64,000 nucleotides of DNA from Pohlia nutans (GCA_022496805.1 CM040103.1:9132001-9196000), one strand, 5' to 3'. Shown: positions 11,701 to 23,690, counted from the stretch's first letter. The notes: generated by a model from the letters alone, not told the origin. A program made the numbers and translations.

Positions 11701-13535
11701 AAGACCCTCCACAACTACAGAGTGCTATTGCAAGTCATAATTGCATTGTGTAGTTTGCCAATTTAACTAGTAAGACTAGTAACCAAATTCATTACTATCC
11801 TTGTGAGATAAACAACATGAAAATGCGAAGTAATAAAAGGAACATACCCCGCAGCCTATATCCAAAGCGGTGCGAATAGCACCAGTTCCCAAGGGAATAT
11901 ACATTTCAAGCATCTTCACGTACCCCTCCCCACCTTCGGGAAACATAGTTCCACCACCTGGAAACACGAAATAATCACCCTCTTGGATCATCCAGCCTTG
12001 ATCTGATTTCAGCTCCGCTATCTTGTTGTGTGGCGTATTATTGAACCATATCTGAAAAGAATCCAGTAGAAGAAGGATCTCTCAGCTGCTTGAATTCTCA
12101 CTAACATTACCACAAATGATACATAGCCTACTCCAGGAAATCAGTACCAGCTGTGGCAGCTTCAGATTGGTTCTAGGAAGTACAGTTACAACCCGTAATA
12201 TATTTTCCTATGCACACAATCTTCATAGTGTGTTCCAAATCTTTCTAGACAACTCCTCCTCGTCTCTTTCTATTCTCAACTCTCCATAGTGTACTAATAA
12301 GACTCTACTAATATGTGACATGTGTCGTGGACTATGCTAGATAGAGTACTCCATGGGCTCGCCCCGTCGTGTAGTGGGTGCATGCTAACACCTCGATTCG
12401 GAGATAGATACATGCCGTAGAAGAGCCCATGGAGTACTCGATCTAGTACCTTGAAATGTTACATCTAAATCAATAGGGCACCAAACAAAACCGAGTGCTT
12501 ACTTTCTGTAGACTTTCGGGCCATCGGACAGGAATTTGGTAGTCAGGAGGAGGAGGGATGAGGCATCTCAATTTCTCTTCCACGGGCGGACAGTGGCGTT
12601 CTCGATAATGGTTACGCTCCTTTGTAAACTGTTTTGCTCGCTTAGGGTCATGACACGGCATGATATCAGCAAGCCGGACAGGACACGATTCAACAAGAAG
12701 ACTCTTTTCCACCTGCTCCCAAAAATCTGTCAACAATCCACAGGAAGACGGTTACCACATCATAAAGGAGAGAATTGGCTACTGGTCTCATGTAATCTCA
12801 CAATTACATACCGGTATACGCTAGCTATTATATGACTCTGGAGATGTATGCAGTCTTCATCTCCCTTTGAAACTCTTCCTATAATATGATGTCCGATTAC
12901 TTGCGTTTGAGCAGGTCACGAATTCTAATTTCGTGTCCCTCTCTTTCGTGAAAAACAGCGTTTACTTTTTTAGCCTACCGACGAAACTAAGATCAAGAAT
13001 TTTCATCACAACGTTGATGAATCTTCAGAAATATTGAAAAAATAGGTTTCGCACACAAATGACTTTTAAAAGCGTGCCTTCTATAAGACAAATGGCATTG
13101 GCACATGTGGGAAACGACGCCAAATGAAAATGTAAGCATAAACCTTAGCATCATGCCTAACATCATTCTTTGGGCATTTTAGAAATTATCCATACAGTCG
13201 ATCTCCAAAAAAAACTTCATTTCTTTCCCGAAATAGTAAATTTTAAACACTAGGATCATACTCGACACTCGTGCTCTTTTACAGATTAGAAAAGTTTAAT
13301 GTCCATTTGGAATATAACCCGATTTTGGTCACTTAGGGTTAAAACAAGGCTCACCAGAACTGGTAGGGTCAGCTCGTGTGGCAGCATCCAGCTCTTTCTG
13401 TCCGACAGCGGCCAAGGAATCCCCAAGCGTGGTGAAGATGAGCATGAAAAGAATAATCAAAGCAGCCATCATAGTGAAAATGACAATGTCTAGCAACTTC
13501 CATTGCGGCCCCACCGGCTTCTCCCGCTTTGTCAT
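8781..13535 (-). CDS. QUA3: QUA3/PMT13-type pectin (homogalacturonan) methyltransferase
   Basis: This is a putative S-adenosylmethionine-dependent methyltransferase of the plant DUF248 family, a type II Golgi membrane protein that methyl-esterifies pectin. Nine exons join in frame (13535-13355, 12726-12503, 12051-11848, 11584-11374, 10778-10517, 10323-10134, 9915-9725, 9405-9322, 9006-8781) to give about 590 residues; the Arabidopsis relative has about 600. The order is: short cytosolic tail, membrane segment ([20 protein letters not shown]), CHDP and YRERHCP motifs, GGGTMFP, the SAM-binding [38 protein letters not shown], then the second half with [40 protein letters not shown] and [10 protein letters not shown]. 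The match to Arabidopsis At4g00740 is close throughout. I chose the Met at 13535 because the family tail is short; the Met at 13580 would add 15 residues. Intron 7 is of the GC-AG type. Confidence 0.94.
12337..12446. repeat. Short foldback inside QUA3 intron 2
   Basis: Arms of 24 bp (CTAGATAGAGTACTCCATGG... and ...CCATGGAGTACTCGATCTAG) differ at one position and enclose about 62 bp. It sits between exons 2 and 3 of the methyltransferase gene, clear of the splice sites. It is probably a small MITE. Confidence 0.6.
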
Positions 13536-13749
13536 CTTCCTCCGTACGATTACTACCAATCTCAAACACTCCGGCTTCACTCAATCAATAAATATCAGAA
13601 CCTGCATAATGAAAGTATCTCACTTCATAGCCCTAATTATCCAGATCGAATCCCTTCGTCGCAGCAGCTTCCCCATACTGTAATTCCAAAACAAAAAAAC
13701 ACCTGTAAAACAAACGTGTCAGTGAAAAATCACTACCTCCTCTAAGAAA

Positions 13750-14620
13750 GACAAATGCAAGCAACTAGAAAAGCAATCAGAAAACTCACTTGAACATAAA
13801 TGGGAGCTTCAGTACATTGTGAAACCTAAATACTCCGGACTAAATCCGAATGACAAATTGTTCGCAAACCTCGAGGCCGCTCCATAGGACTAAATTAAAC
13901 CCTACGAAGAGAAGATCCTGAAATTATTACTATCACGGGAAAGAAATGACGTTTTCACCATGAAGTTTTTTCGTGAGATATAATTTCTAACATCTTTTCT
14001 TTTTAATGAAAACTTCAAAAAAGTTGAAGAAGCCATGATATTTTATAGTACACCTAAGTTTTTGCCTCACATTCAAGCAACTAGAAAAGAAAGCGAAAAA
14101 TCACTAAGAAAGAAAATGGGAGCTTCAGTACATTGTGAAATCTAAAATGCTCCGGACTAATTGAACAAATCCGAAAGACGAATTGTTCCCCGAGGACACA
14201 AGCCTCGAGGCTGCTCCATAGAACTAAATTAAACCCTACGAAGAGAAGATCCTGAATTTTTACTATCAAGGGAAAGAAACGATGTTTTCACCATGAAGTT
14301 TTTTCTTGAGATAGACCGTATGAATAATTTCTAACACCTTTTCTTTTTTATCAAAACTTCAAAAATGTTGAAGAAGCCATAATATCTTATAGTATTTGCC
14401 TCACATTCAAGCAACTAGAAAAGAAATCGAAAAACTCAGAAAAATCACTAAGAAAGAAAATGGGAGCTTCAGTACATTGTGAAATCTAAAATGCTCCGGA
14501 CTAATTGAACAAAACCTAAAGACGAATTGGTTGCTCCCCCGAGGCTGCTCCATAGGACTAACTTAAACCCTACGAAGAGCAGATCGGAATGGCTCTCGAT
14601 CCAACGAGTTAGGGTTCCAT
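13750..14620. repeat. Three tandem repeats upstream of QUA3
   Basis: A unit containing GGGAGCTTCAGTACATTGTG, then CTCCGGACTAA, CTCGAGGC, CTCCATAG and AACCCTACGAAGAG occurs three times, the first block starting at 13802, 14118 and 14462 (spacings of 316 and 344 bp). The copies have diverged by small indels. They lie between the QUA3 start codon and the GC-richer stretch at 14620-14920, so they may cover promoter, 5' leader or leader intron. I cannot place the transcription start. Confidence 0.65.
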
Positions 14621-14939
14621 TTTTATGAGGGATTTCGAGTGAGCAAGTGAGTTCAAAAGCAAAAAAACGGCGGCAAGTTAAGTAAGGGAGTTGCAATGAG
14701 TAGTGAGTTAGTAGTTGTACCTGCAAAGCAAAAGAGCAGCAGTAGCGGATCTCCGTTTGCAAAGCGAGCTTGGTGATGCGCCTCCACTGAATAATGGAGG
14801 AGAAAAAAAAGAGTGAGCATCGCCTGCCTGGGCTGGGAGCTGCAAGTAGGCAGGCTTCACCTGAAGAGGAAGGAACCTTCCGTGGAGAAGGAAAAGGAAA
14901 AGGCAAGGGAAACAAGGAGGCTTAACTTTTACTTTTTAA

Positions 14940-15290
14940 AAAATTTATAAACATATGCAGGCTTTCATGGGTGGGTGAAAGCGGTTCGAAGACATGATCC
15001 ACCCATTTTGGTACGAATGGAAAATAAACTCTTGGATTCATTCATTTCGGAAATCGATTGGTAGATTTCACTTTTTCGGCACTCCATCTATAGATGGCTA
15101 GAAATTCCGGTCCTCTTATGAGGCCGACGTGAATAAAGTGTCTCTTCGTAATGCCAATGACCAAATATTCACTAGATAAAGGGCATATTGTGCAAAACTA
15201 TTCTTCTCTTCTGAGAATCGACACTTTAGTGATCAATAACGATCATAAGTAACCAGAAACTAAAGTTTTAGCGATGTTGGCGGGTATATT
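14940..15290. other. Intergenic DNA, nothing recognised
   Basis: No coding motif, repeat or RNA gene is visible in this stretch. Confidence 0.4.
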
Positions 15291-15294
15291 AGGA

Positions 15295-15600
15295 GTTGGG
15301 CCTCAGTGGGGTATCGCCAAGTCATAAGTTCTGTGGTTGGTTGGGTAAGGACTGTGTTTGCCAGTTATATGGTCCGGGTTCGATCCATGTTGGGCTCGTA
15401 TGAGCAATGATGTGGTAGACGTGATTTGGCTCTCCATCTATACGTGGAACCATGACCTAAGGATGTTTTTATATGTAAGCAACTAGTAGGTAGGAAGAAA
15501 AAGACAAGAAGTGAAGTCTCAACTTCTATTGGGTCCTTTATTGAATCAATCATCATGAAATTGAGGTTCCCACTTCTATCCACATGGGTATGCTCCCGGT
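15295..15600 (+). repeat. Possible tRNA-derived SINE
   Basis: GGGTTCGATCC at about 15376 is a good RNA polymerase III B box. About 40 bp upstream, TGGTTGGTTGGGTAAGG resembles an A box. The spacing fits a tRNA head. No intact tRNA cloverleaf or poly(A) tail could be drawn, so this is a candidate SINE or tRNA fragment only. Confidence 0.35.
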
Positions 15601-15679
15601 GAACCTCTTGTTTAGTTGAGATGGAACTTTTTCGTAAAGAGGTCCTAATTTTGTTTTGAACCTATAGCTAAGGGTACAT

Positions 15680-15787
15680 TAACTATGGTCCACAACAAAT
15701 AAATTTGAACAAAAGAAAGTCTACAATGGACCTATTCAAAACAGCTATATAAAATGAGACCAATCTTGCTTCTTGGTTCTTTAAGGG
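15680..15787 (+). mobile_element. Partial TTAA element, family B
   Basis: The right part of the family B consensus (AAATTTGAAC..AAAGAAAGTC, ACCTATTCAAAAC, GGTTCTTTAAGGG) is present and is followed by TTAA (15788-15791). The left end is missing or too decayed to place. Confidence 0.55.
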
Positions 15788-15840
15788 TTAACCTTTAAGT
15801 AAGCATCCACACTAAAGATGTTCGGTTAAAGCTCTTTAAT

Positions 15841-16126
15841 CTCGGGGGGTTCACTGGAAAAAATTTAGAAACAACGTGCGATAAAAAATAGGGTCCAATA
15901 TATTCATTGTAGATAAATTTTGTAAAAAATGTACATGTAAAATAGGGGATTTTTAAAAAGTGAAACATGTTTACATGTAAAATACCATCACATATAATAT
16001 TCTCAAGCTTTTTACATGTAAAATACCATCACCTTATAATATTTTTTGCAAGGTAAATAACCCCCCAAATAAATAGGTCATTATCGCACGTGTATGCAAA
16101 ATATACAAGGGAGTGCTCCCCCCGAG
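15841..16126. mobile_element. hAT-like MITE with 8-bp target duplication
   Basis: This 286-bp element has inverted ends CTCGGGGGG and CCCCCCGAG and is flanked by the exact 8-bp direct repeat TCTTTAAT (15833-15840 and 16127-16134). A second inverted pair lies just inside (ACGTGCGATAA / TTATCGCACGT). The 8-bp duplication points to the hAT superfamily. The interior is non-coding and contains repeated ACATGTAAAATA blocks. Confidence 0.75.
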
Positions 16127-16853
16127 TCTTTAATTCCTTATATTTTTAAATGTATTAATATTATTATAGGTATTTTCCTCATATAAGTTATTGTTAAACC
16201 AATTTAATTTGAATTCTTTTCTAATAATTATATAAATAAATATGAAATTTATAAGAGTTTTTCAAAGTTTATTTCTTGTAAAAATCATAGTAATTACAAA
16301 TGCTTAAAGTAGTATGATTTTTTGAGAGAAAACGTAAATAATAGCGATGAACAACAAGGCATAGGTGGCATGCTTTTTGAGCTTACATGAAAAGAAATTC
16401 AATAGAAAAACAATTACTGCAATATATATTGGAACTTTGGATTTTTGAGCTTTAAAGCATTGTAAGAAAATGCAGTTTTAACAATTTCAAAGAATGGCAA
16501 ATTGGACTAAAAAGTAGGAAATAACCCCTACACTTTTTTAGTTGAGAACGTTTTCATTAGAAATTAAAAACTAAATAAAAACCAACGTTTAACTACAAAA
16601 CAACCAAGCATAGCCCCACGAGGCTCCTTGCACGAGTAGGGTGTCCACCAAAAATAAACAAAAAAGGGGCTGACGGATTGCTGTTTATTCCGCCCGGGAT
16701 GAATGCTACCATATTGGTCTTTTTTAATTAGGGGAATTAGTGTGCGTTGACTTGGTGTGAGTGATGTTAATTTTTGAATGTGCCGGGTTGCGTATGACCG
16801 GTGGGCTGTGCATCTTGACCCTGAATCCATGCATACAGTATTTTGAATCTTTT

Positions 16854-17248
16854 AAGGTAGACGACCTGTTTCTGATCAGGCCCCCAATCACGCAGTATAG
16901 GGCGACCTATTTCCGTGAATAGGCCTGCATTATTTTCGAATTCATTCGTATACGGTGACGGAAACATGTTTTTTCTTAATATGGAATAGTTGGCGCCAAG
17001 AATGGAAACTTGTTGCCGAGTTAGTATGATATCATGTGTTCTCGAAATCTAGTTTTACAGTTCTTGGAAATAGGTCAGCCTATATTGTGAGAACGGGTTG
17101 GAGAGAATCTTCACTTTGAAAATTTGTTAAAAAATATGTGACCTTCTTCAAATCTATTTCCCTACACTGCAAAATTATTTGCCTATTCGTTACTCCACCG
17201 AAAGTATGCTAAATTGCTTAAGGTGATCGGAAACAGGTCGTCTACCTT
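16854..17248. mobile_element. Inverted-repeat element (AAGGTAGACGACC ends)
   Basis: The ends are AAGGTAGACGACCTGTTTCT and AAACAGGTCGTCTACCTT, inverted over about 25 bp with one mismatch. The length is 395 bp. The target duplication is not clear. The small open frames inside have no recognisable motif. Confidence 0.6.
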
Positions 17249-17287
17249 ATTCCATCACTGGTTTCCAGCAGTGCACTTTTTTTTTAA

Positions 17288-18146
17288 ACCCTGTCCCAAT
17301 TTAACACTGCTTCAGTTCGAAGATGCGTTATGATATATTTTATGAATAATAAAAAATGGAGTTGATGTACAAATTTAAGTTGTAAATAGAGTTAACTGAA
17401 AAGAAGGCCATGGAACCTCCCTTTCCAACCTCCTTCTAATCTCTCTTTTGAGCTCTATTTGGGTTAAATAGTGTCGTGTCATAACTTGTCCCCTTGTGGG
17501 CCATGGGCTTGGAGCTTTGGTAGGAGGTGTGGAAGTTATTGCGAGGTGTGGAGAATAATGACAGTGGCTTGCTTTAGATTGTCTCCCAACTCATCATGAA
17601 CTAGTTTTCGGTCTATTTATATATTTCAATATGAGTTCAAGAGGAGTTCAAAAGGAGTTTGCTAAAACTCTTCTCTTTGAGGTGACTTTTCGGTAAACTC
17701 TAATGTCAACGTGAAGATCACATATGTACGGTTGGATTGATTCATTTTATTCGTAATTCATAATTAATTTTTTCTAAATTTTCTTTTGAAATTCAATGAA
17801 AAATCTCAAATTAACCAAAAACAATAATTAAAATTTATTGTAATGCATTTGGAATGACCTGCACTAGGAGATGGTATGATTTCCATTACTTTATTTTACT
17901 TATTTTGGAAAACTATGTTTAAAGTCTCACTTTTTGAACTAAGAATGAAACTTCATATAAACTAATTTTTCTATTTTTAAAAATCACAATATCTTATTTT
18001 GAAGATACATACTGACATATGATAGTCAACTAGCACAAGTACCAAGAGAAATTTGGATGGATGAAACTACCCATGTTTGTAGTAGAGATAAATAATCTAA
18101 ATCTGTTCATCGTCCTCCATGTGAACGTACGAGACACGTCAAAGGA
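17288..18146 (-). mobile_element. TTAA element, family D, copy D4, with nested element
   Basis: The ends are ACCCTGTCCCAATT and CACGTCAAAGGA with flanking TTAA (17284-17287 and 18147-18150). The interior matches D1 and D2 in reverse, including GGAGTTGATGTACAAA, TACGGTTGGATT and ATAGTCAACTAGCACAAG. Removing the nested piece (17389-17700) leaves about 545 bp, close to the 535-542 bp of D1 and D2. It is the most diverged copy. Confidence 0.72.
17389..17700. mobile_element. Element nested in D4 (GAGTTWACYGAAAAG ends)
   Basis: The inverted ends are GAGTTAACTGAAAAG and CTTTTCGGTAAACTC, flanked by TA on both sides. It interrupts the family D homology of D4, which resumes directly after it. The same left end (TAGAGTTAACTGAAAAG) recurs at about 53925, so it is a repeated family. 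The superfamily is uncertain. Confidence 0.6.
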
Positions 18147-18150
18147 TTAA

Positions 18151-18990
18151 TCCATGAAAGACTAAGGGGTGTTGAGCTTAGCTCTTGTTTTTTTGAGTAG
18201 CTATTGTAACAAGCTCAATTTCTCATTAGTGTGGGATAATTTTAAAGATCAACACCATTGAAATTAAAGAAAACTTATGTAATTTTCATTTAAAAGAAGA
18301 ATCACTAAAAATCGCACAATTTTTGAGAAAATGCCAACATTGAGAAGATCAATGGAACTTGTTCGGGATATTTTATACCTACACTGAAACCAAAAGTACT
18401 CCAAAATTTATGAAGTTTTTAATTTTATTGTGCATAGAGATCATTATTTTGAACATGTGAAAAAAATTGACGTAGTTTGTCCAGAATTCATCATACAAGA
18501 GACATATATTCACTCATACTCTATTCAAATTGTGTACATCTTGTATAATCAACTTTATTTTATTTTAGTGCTACTTTTGGATCCAAATGTACACGATGTT
18601 TTTGTGTCAAAGATCATGGATGCATAAGTCTTAGTACAAGTTAGGGTTTGAGATTTGATGCTACCACAAAGCAGAGAATGATGCTACCATCGTGGCAAAA
18701 AACACCAAGTCCAGCTCATTTTTGTACTCTTGAATAAGTGTTCTATTTATTCAAGGCCTCACATCACAACCCAGTAAGAGAGTTCAAAATACTTTGTCAA
18801 TCAGTCAAGATTCCACTTCTTACTCAAGAGTCATATAGTACAGGATGTAGTGCTGAAATTAATTTATTGCTACACAATGCTCAGAATTCATCATACAAGT
18901 ACACAAACAGAGGTACTTAGAATACAGGTACAATATATGAACCGACAGAGTCATACATAATTACCCCAGAAGTGCTTCTCTACTAGTTAT
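18151..18990. other. Intergenic DNA and likely 3' flank of VTC2
   Basis: No gene is supported. The last 200-300 bp are presumably the 3' untranslated region of the minus-strand VTC2 gene, but I see no clear polyadenylation signal to fix its end. The ORFs at 18430 and 18738 look random. Confidence 0.4.
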
Positions 18991-18995
18991 GTCTC

Positions 18996-21981
18996 TTACC
19001 CTTCAACACCTTCATGATTCGGTACAACAGCATCCATAGAATCAACTTTGAGGATGCCGTTGGCAGGAAGACTCTCTTTCTCCAAGAGATTGAAAGATCC
19101 ACAAACAGTTGGCTGGACAACAGTGGAGTTAGAAGCTCCCTCAAAAGCTGCCTTCAAGCATTCTGCCTTCACTTGTTCGAAACGCTCAAGGGGGAGTGAA
19201 ACCTCAGCCAAGAGTTTCCACGCATAGTCCTCCGTTGCAAGGTCGTAATCCTTCCGTCGCTTGAGCACGATGTGGCCACTGATTTCCCACACAGCAGGGT
19301 TCACCTGCGTCTCTAGAATCTCTTGATCCACCTCGCCTCGGGCCTGCCTCTCAGCAAAGCACTGTGGAAGGACGAAGACTCTAGAGCCTCTATCAGTGAT
19401 GAGCACGTTGTAAGGGATGTTCTCGTTTTGAAGATAGACGCAGGCGTTGGCAACGGCGACAGAGAGATCCTCGATGCTGTTGCACATCTCGAAGACAAGA
19501 CCCCTGACTGGAAACTTGCTGAGCTCGTACACTTTCACGCCACCTTTCTTCCTGCCGTAAGGTACTCTCGTCGTGGGTGCTCTCTCAATGGGGAAGGGAG
19601 CAGCAAGATAGTACGCCTGCATGATCAAAAACTCTTAGTTAGAACCATAAGGCACGGAACTGATTTCGGATTGTGTGGCTGTAGACGAGCCTCGACATGC
19701 TTCACCTTTAAAGGACCAAAGATTCATGGTTTTAAAATGAAAAATTCAATTGATCATATTGGGAAAATTATGATTCAAATAAGACCGGATTTTATATCAC
19801 TAGAACAAAGCATGTGTTGATCAAAAGACATAGAAATTTGAATAAAAAGAAGTCTACATAGGACCTATTCCAAACTGCTATGAGAATCATGAAGCCCAAT
19901 TTGGGCGTCTTTGTCCTTTAGGAGTTAACTTTCGTGACAGGAAATTACTAGTCATTTTGATCATCAGCGGTTCAGATAGAGAAACTCCAGCAGTCGAATT
20001 ACCTGAAAGTGCAAATGGTTGATTGTGGCGAATGCACCCAGGCTGTTGTATCCCAAGCGGAAGTACGGGTTGTTTGCCTCGGCAGCCATGTGCAGAGCTA
20101 ATAGGAATGAATCTTGATCAATTCGTTGCGGCAAGCGATCCAACACGCGAGGAACCAGCAGGACGTGTCCATATTCGATCGGACTAACCTGTAAGTGTCC
20201 TTAAATGTCAAAAAAGGGAAAGAAATGCAACACTGGAACTGCAGGTATGGTCGAAATCCACAACCACGAACAGAGGATGCGATTATGCATAAACCTCTTC
20301 ATACGTATATTAAAATCAAAGTGTGTATCCCAAAATAAAGACATATGCTTAGTAGTATTTCACGCAAGGAAGAGCTCAGGAATTTAGGCGAATCAGAACT
20401 TACATTAATGGCAACCACGTTGGGGCTGCTTAGCACTGGAGCTTTCTCGTAGTATTCGCTTATATCATCTTCGCTCGGTCCAAACTGGAACAGGACTTCC
20501 TCTTGACCAACTTTTGTAAAATTAAACTTCTTCGGATCGAAAGGCTGGAGGACCTGGTCAACTCGGAATTCCGTCGGCCGCTTCTGCAAATGTCTGCCCT
20601 CATTCAGCTGTGCAATGAAACCGTATTCCCCAGGAAGCATCTGCAGCAAGAGGCAAACTATTGTTCAACTTTCATTCACGAGTCCCTTCGTGTGTAAAAC
20701 AAGCGCAGCAGTCTGTAAAGAAATTTAATTCACTGGCATAATGTCCTAGCCAGATGTACGTGCATGAGATCTTCCATATTGAAGCCATCTTTGATATACT
20801 AGACCAATTTCATCGATAAACTCTCATGACAACTACAAAACCATTACAGAAAAAATAAATCCTAGAATACCGGAAAATCTCTGCACCACGTCTTCAACCA
20901 CGACGTAAAAAGTAAAAAGAATTCGATTATTGGAATGACTTGTGATGTATTTTAATTTGTTTCAAACACAAACGAATGACATAAGATGTAGAAGTGGTCA
21001 TACCTTAGTCTCACAAGCTGTCACGTCATAACGGAAAAGCCCCCGGACCATACGATCTTCCCACTGTTCAAGAGAGATGCAGATTTAGAAACCATATCAC
21101 CAGTCAAGCTGCAAAAAAATACGGAGAGTACAAAAAAATGGGTACAAAGCATAAACATTTATACATTGGGGATGGGACAGTTCCCATATGGCAAATAGGT
21201 AATTTTCCCCAGATGGCCAATTCCCAGATGAACCTTTTCTGTACATTTACAATCGCCCATTTACCCAATCTACATGTACAATTGCCCATTTGCCATGTAG
21301 AGACGGTCCAGAAACCCCTGTTCACCGTCAACGAGTCATACCTGTGCGAGGAGCAGTTCATCTAGGAAATAACTCTCTTTTTGGGAATCATCCGTCCCGT
21401 AGTCAATAGAATCTCCAATATCACCCGGTACACAGTGGTCGTCACTACCAATGTGCGCCCTTTTGTTGGAGCCCTGAGTTCGCTTAATACCGAATGTGTA
21501 TAGCGGCAACTTAGCTCCTGTAGATGAATCATTCAATTCAATCAAGACATTGGTTTCCAGCAATTCAACACATGAACATCACCCTGGAAGAGGAAGGACA
21601 TAACCCCCAGCTTATCACCGACACCACAAGGAACCCTGACCATATTACCAAGCACTATTTGGTACAAGAATGATGGTATATTCTTGGTAATCACTTGCTA
21701 AATTGAACAAACACTTGCAAAACTTGCTATAAACAGCAGTTTGGCAGTAATGTTTACTTCCCCGTGAATTAGACAAGATTTCCTGTGCACTTCCGTGTGC
21801 GAATGAGAACAGCCTACACATACAGCTTCATTTCGGGGATGTCGTGACAAGTACGAGGAAAAGAAAAGATTTACTAACCAGGAATGCAACAGTTGCCGAG
21901 GCAATCTCGACCGCAGCCAGGTGCTTGCTCCAGCTGCTGGTGCATGGAAACCATTGTCTCCACCCTCTTGATGGTCAACAT
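18996..21981 (-). CDS. VTC2: GDP-L-galactose phosphorylase (ascorbate synthesis)
   Basis: This enzyme converts GDP-L-galactose and phosphate to L-galactose-1-phosphate and GDP, the committed step of the plant ascorbate pathway. It acts in the cytosol. Six exons join in frame: 21981-21879, 21517-21342, 21063-21004, 20640-20404, 20188-20003, 19616-18996, giving 460 residues; relatives have about 440. Exon 1 starts MLTIKRVETMVS and ends GCGRDCLGNCCIPG, both family hallmarks. Later landmarks are WEDRMVRGLFRYDVTACETK, GEYGFIAQLNEGRHLQKRPTE, QPFDPKKFNFTKVGQEE, SPIEYGHVLLVPRVLDRLPQ, the histidine triad HLHFQ (catalytic), and LETQVNPAVWEISGHIVLKR. VTC2 and VTC5 cannot be told apart from this sequence. 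Intron 5 carries a TTAA element. The GC-rich leader upstream holds a candidate regulatory upstream ORF. Confidence 0.94.
19705..19924 (+). mobile_element. TTAA element, family B, copy B2, in VTC2 intron 5
   Basis: It contains the family B blocks AAAGGACCAAAGATTCATGG at the left and TTTGTCCTTTAGGAG followed by TTAA (19925-19928) at the right. The left terminus is decayed (CACCTTTAAAGG). It lies in the intron before the last coding exon, about 90 bp from the acceptor of that exon. Confidence 0.65.
21120..21310. other. Insert-like segment in VTC2 intron 2
   Basis: This part of the intron contains several variants of the phrase GCCCATTTGCC / GGCAAATAGG / CCCAGATGG on both strands. It looks like a small decayed inverted-repeat insertion. 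No clear ends can be defined. Confidence 0.3.
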
Positions 21982-21989
21982 TTTCGAGC

Positions 21990-23690
21990 TCGTCTTCTCC
22001 CTCCTTGCTTGCAAAAGAGGAGAAAACAACTTGCCCTGGTGCGTCCCCTAAGGGAACGGCAACCAGGAAGAAGTTGGAGTGACGACCTCCTCCGGCAAGA
22101 GCAGAAAGGTCGGAAGGGCGACCGCCTTCGCTGGGGGTGGCCCCCCGGCCGCCGTGCAAGGAGGGAGAAGACGAGAGAGAATGGGACAATTGAATGCCTG
22201 CGGGGTAGAAGTTTTCACTCATACGGACACCGTGGTGGCTCTTTTGCAAAGCCGTGATGGAAAACCGAGGTGCGCTTCCGAAACCAACTTTGCTCCTTGA
22301 GATGCCAGCGTTGACAACCACAAACACCACAAATCCCACCACTTCGAAGCCTGCCGAGTATTCAACGATACAGAACCGCAAATTTAAATCACACACTAAC
22401 ACTCAAACCCCTGGTTACGGCGAATGAACGACCCTTCGCTAACAACAGCCAGGAGAATCGAACTCACGATCGGAATGAAATGCGAACACGCTCACACCAC
22501 AAGCTTCTACTCCCTCACCAGAGTTACCGCATCTATCTTCTATCTCCTGAGCACGAAGCTAACTTCACGAACATTCTCTGCCTCCTTCACACAGTCTGAC
22601 GAGTCTGCTCAAGGAAGAAGGACATGGATATGCGATGTGCGATGTGATGAGCTGAAGTTCGTTACGCTGCAGCTCTCTTCAGTGTTCTCCACAGAAGAAG
22701 CTTAGGTTGTTCATACGTTTATAGCTGTCGCACGAACACAGAGACGAAGCAAGCAGGCATGATAATTAGAAACGTACTCACTTTTCCCTTATCAGAAAAA
22801 GTGAGGTCGGCACGATTCCACCACAAACGCGCGGCGAATCACGTACACCACAGGATATTCGCTTTCAACAAGGTAAATAAGATAAAAGCGGCCAGGCGTC
22901 AGCCACCAGCCGCTGCCACCTTAACCACCACTGCATCAGCCAGACAATATCCAAGGATACAAATCGATATCGAACTTTCGAAATTTTGTGACAGAACTAC
23001 TTACCTTACCTTTACTTTCTATAACAACACTGACAAGATCACATGCTCTTTACAAAAAATCGGAGTGCTAATTCCCAGTGCAGTTGGAAACGCCATAGTC
23101 GCCACGAAAGACGAAACAAAATTCCAAAACATTCTAAAACGTCCACTTGGAAATAGAATAACTTAACCAGAAGTAGTATTATTACCTCGGACTCCCGACG
23201 ATCGCTGACCATCGAAAATTGTACAAAGGAAATTACTACTTGCGGATTCTCAAAAATCGTGTCACCGCTGAATCCTGCGCATCACACACATCGATTTTTT
23301 ATAATCCGAAACAGAATTAAACTAAAAAATATTCTTAAAAACTAGAAAGAATAATCAGAAAAAGTATTACCGCTGACTCTCGATGACGCCTAACGATTGA
23401 AAATTGACCTACAGCCACAGAATCGGAAAACCTTCCGTCAAGGCGTGTACGTAAGTTACTTTGCCATTTCCTCACCAAAAGAAACCGAATTTTTTACAGG
23501 AAAAAATGTGTGCAAATACTCCGTCATTTCTTCATCGTCGACATCATCGGCATCGTGGTTTCGCGTGAATGGTCGCGAGAGAAAAGGCAAGCTTTCCAAC
23601 GAAAGGCGATGGCGATGGCTTGTGTACACACACGAAAAGGGAGGGCCAGGGTTTAGGTGGACTGGATGAGAAACGGTGGATGAATGAAGG
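21990..23690. promoter_or_regulatory. GC-richer leader and promoter region of VTC2
   Basis: Base composition rises clearly here compared with the flanking DNA and CpG is frequent. The region includes the 5' leader of VTC2 (minus strand) and probably a leader intron and promoter. Several long frames are open on both strands, as expected of GC-rich leader DNA, but none shows a recognisable protein. I could not place the transcription start. Confidence 0.4.
22048..22155 (-). promoter_or_regulatory. Candidate non-AUG upstream ORF of VTC2
   Basis: In the VTC2 leader, upstream of the main ATG, a frame different from the main one stays open after a stop at 22221-22219 and ends at TAG 22050-22048, about 66 bp before the main start. 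An in-frame ACG at 22155 would give 35 residues ending SSWLPFP; the frame could start further up for at most 56 residues. GGP/VTC2 genes are known to carry a conserved leader ORF that begins at a non-AUG codon and lowers translation when ascorbate is high. Position and frame fit. The exact start codon and peptide conservation are inferred. Confidence 0.5.

Noticed and set aside
21336..21643. Alternative VTC2 first exon starting MVRVPCGV at 21643
   Set aside because: It can be spliced in phase through a 65-bp intron, but the exon at 21981-21879 matches the family start (MLxIKRV, GCGRxCLGxCC) far better.
21698..22402. Long minus-strand frame through the VTC2 leader
   Set aside because: It has no family similarity, overlaps the true first exon in another frame and reflects GC-rich composition.
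22424..22520. Possible tRNA gene (GAGTTCGATTCTC B-box match on the minus strand)
   Set aside because: No A box at the right distance and no cloverleaf could be drawn.
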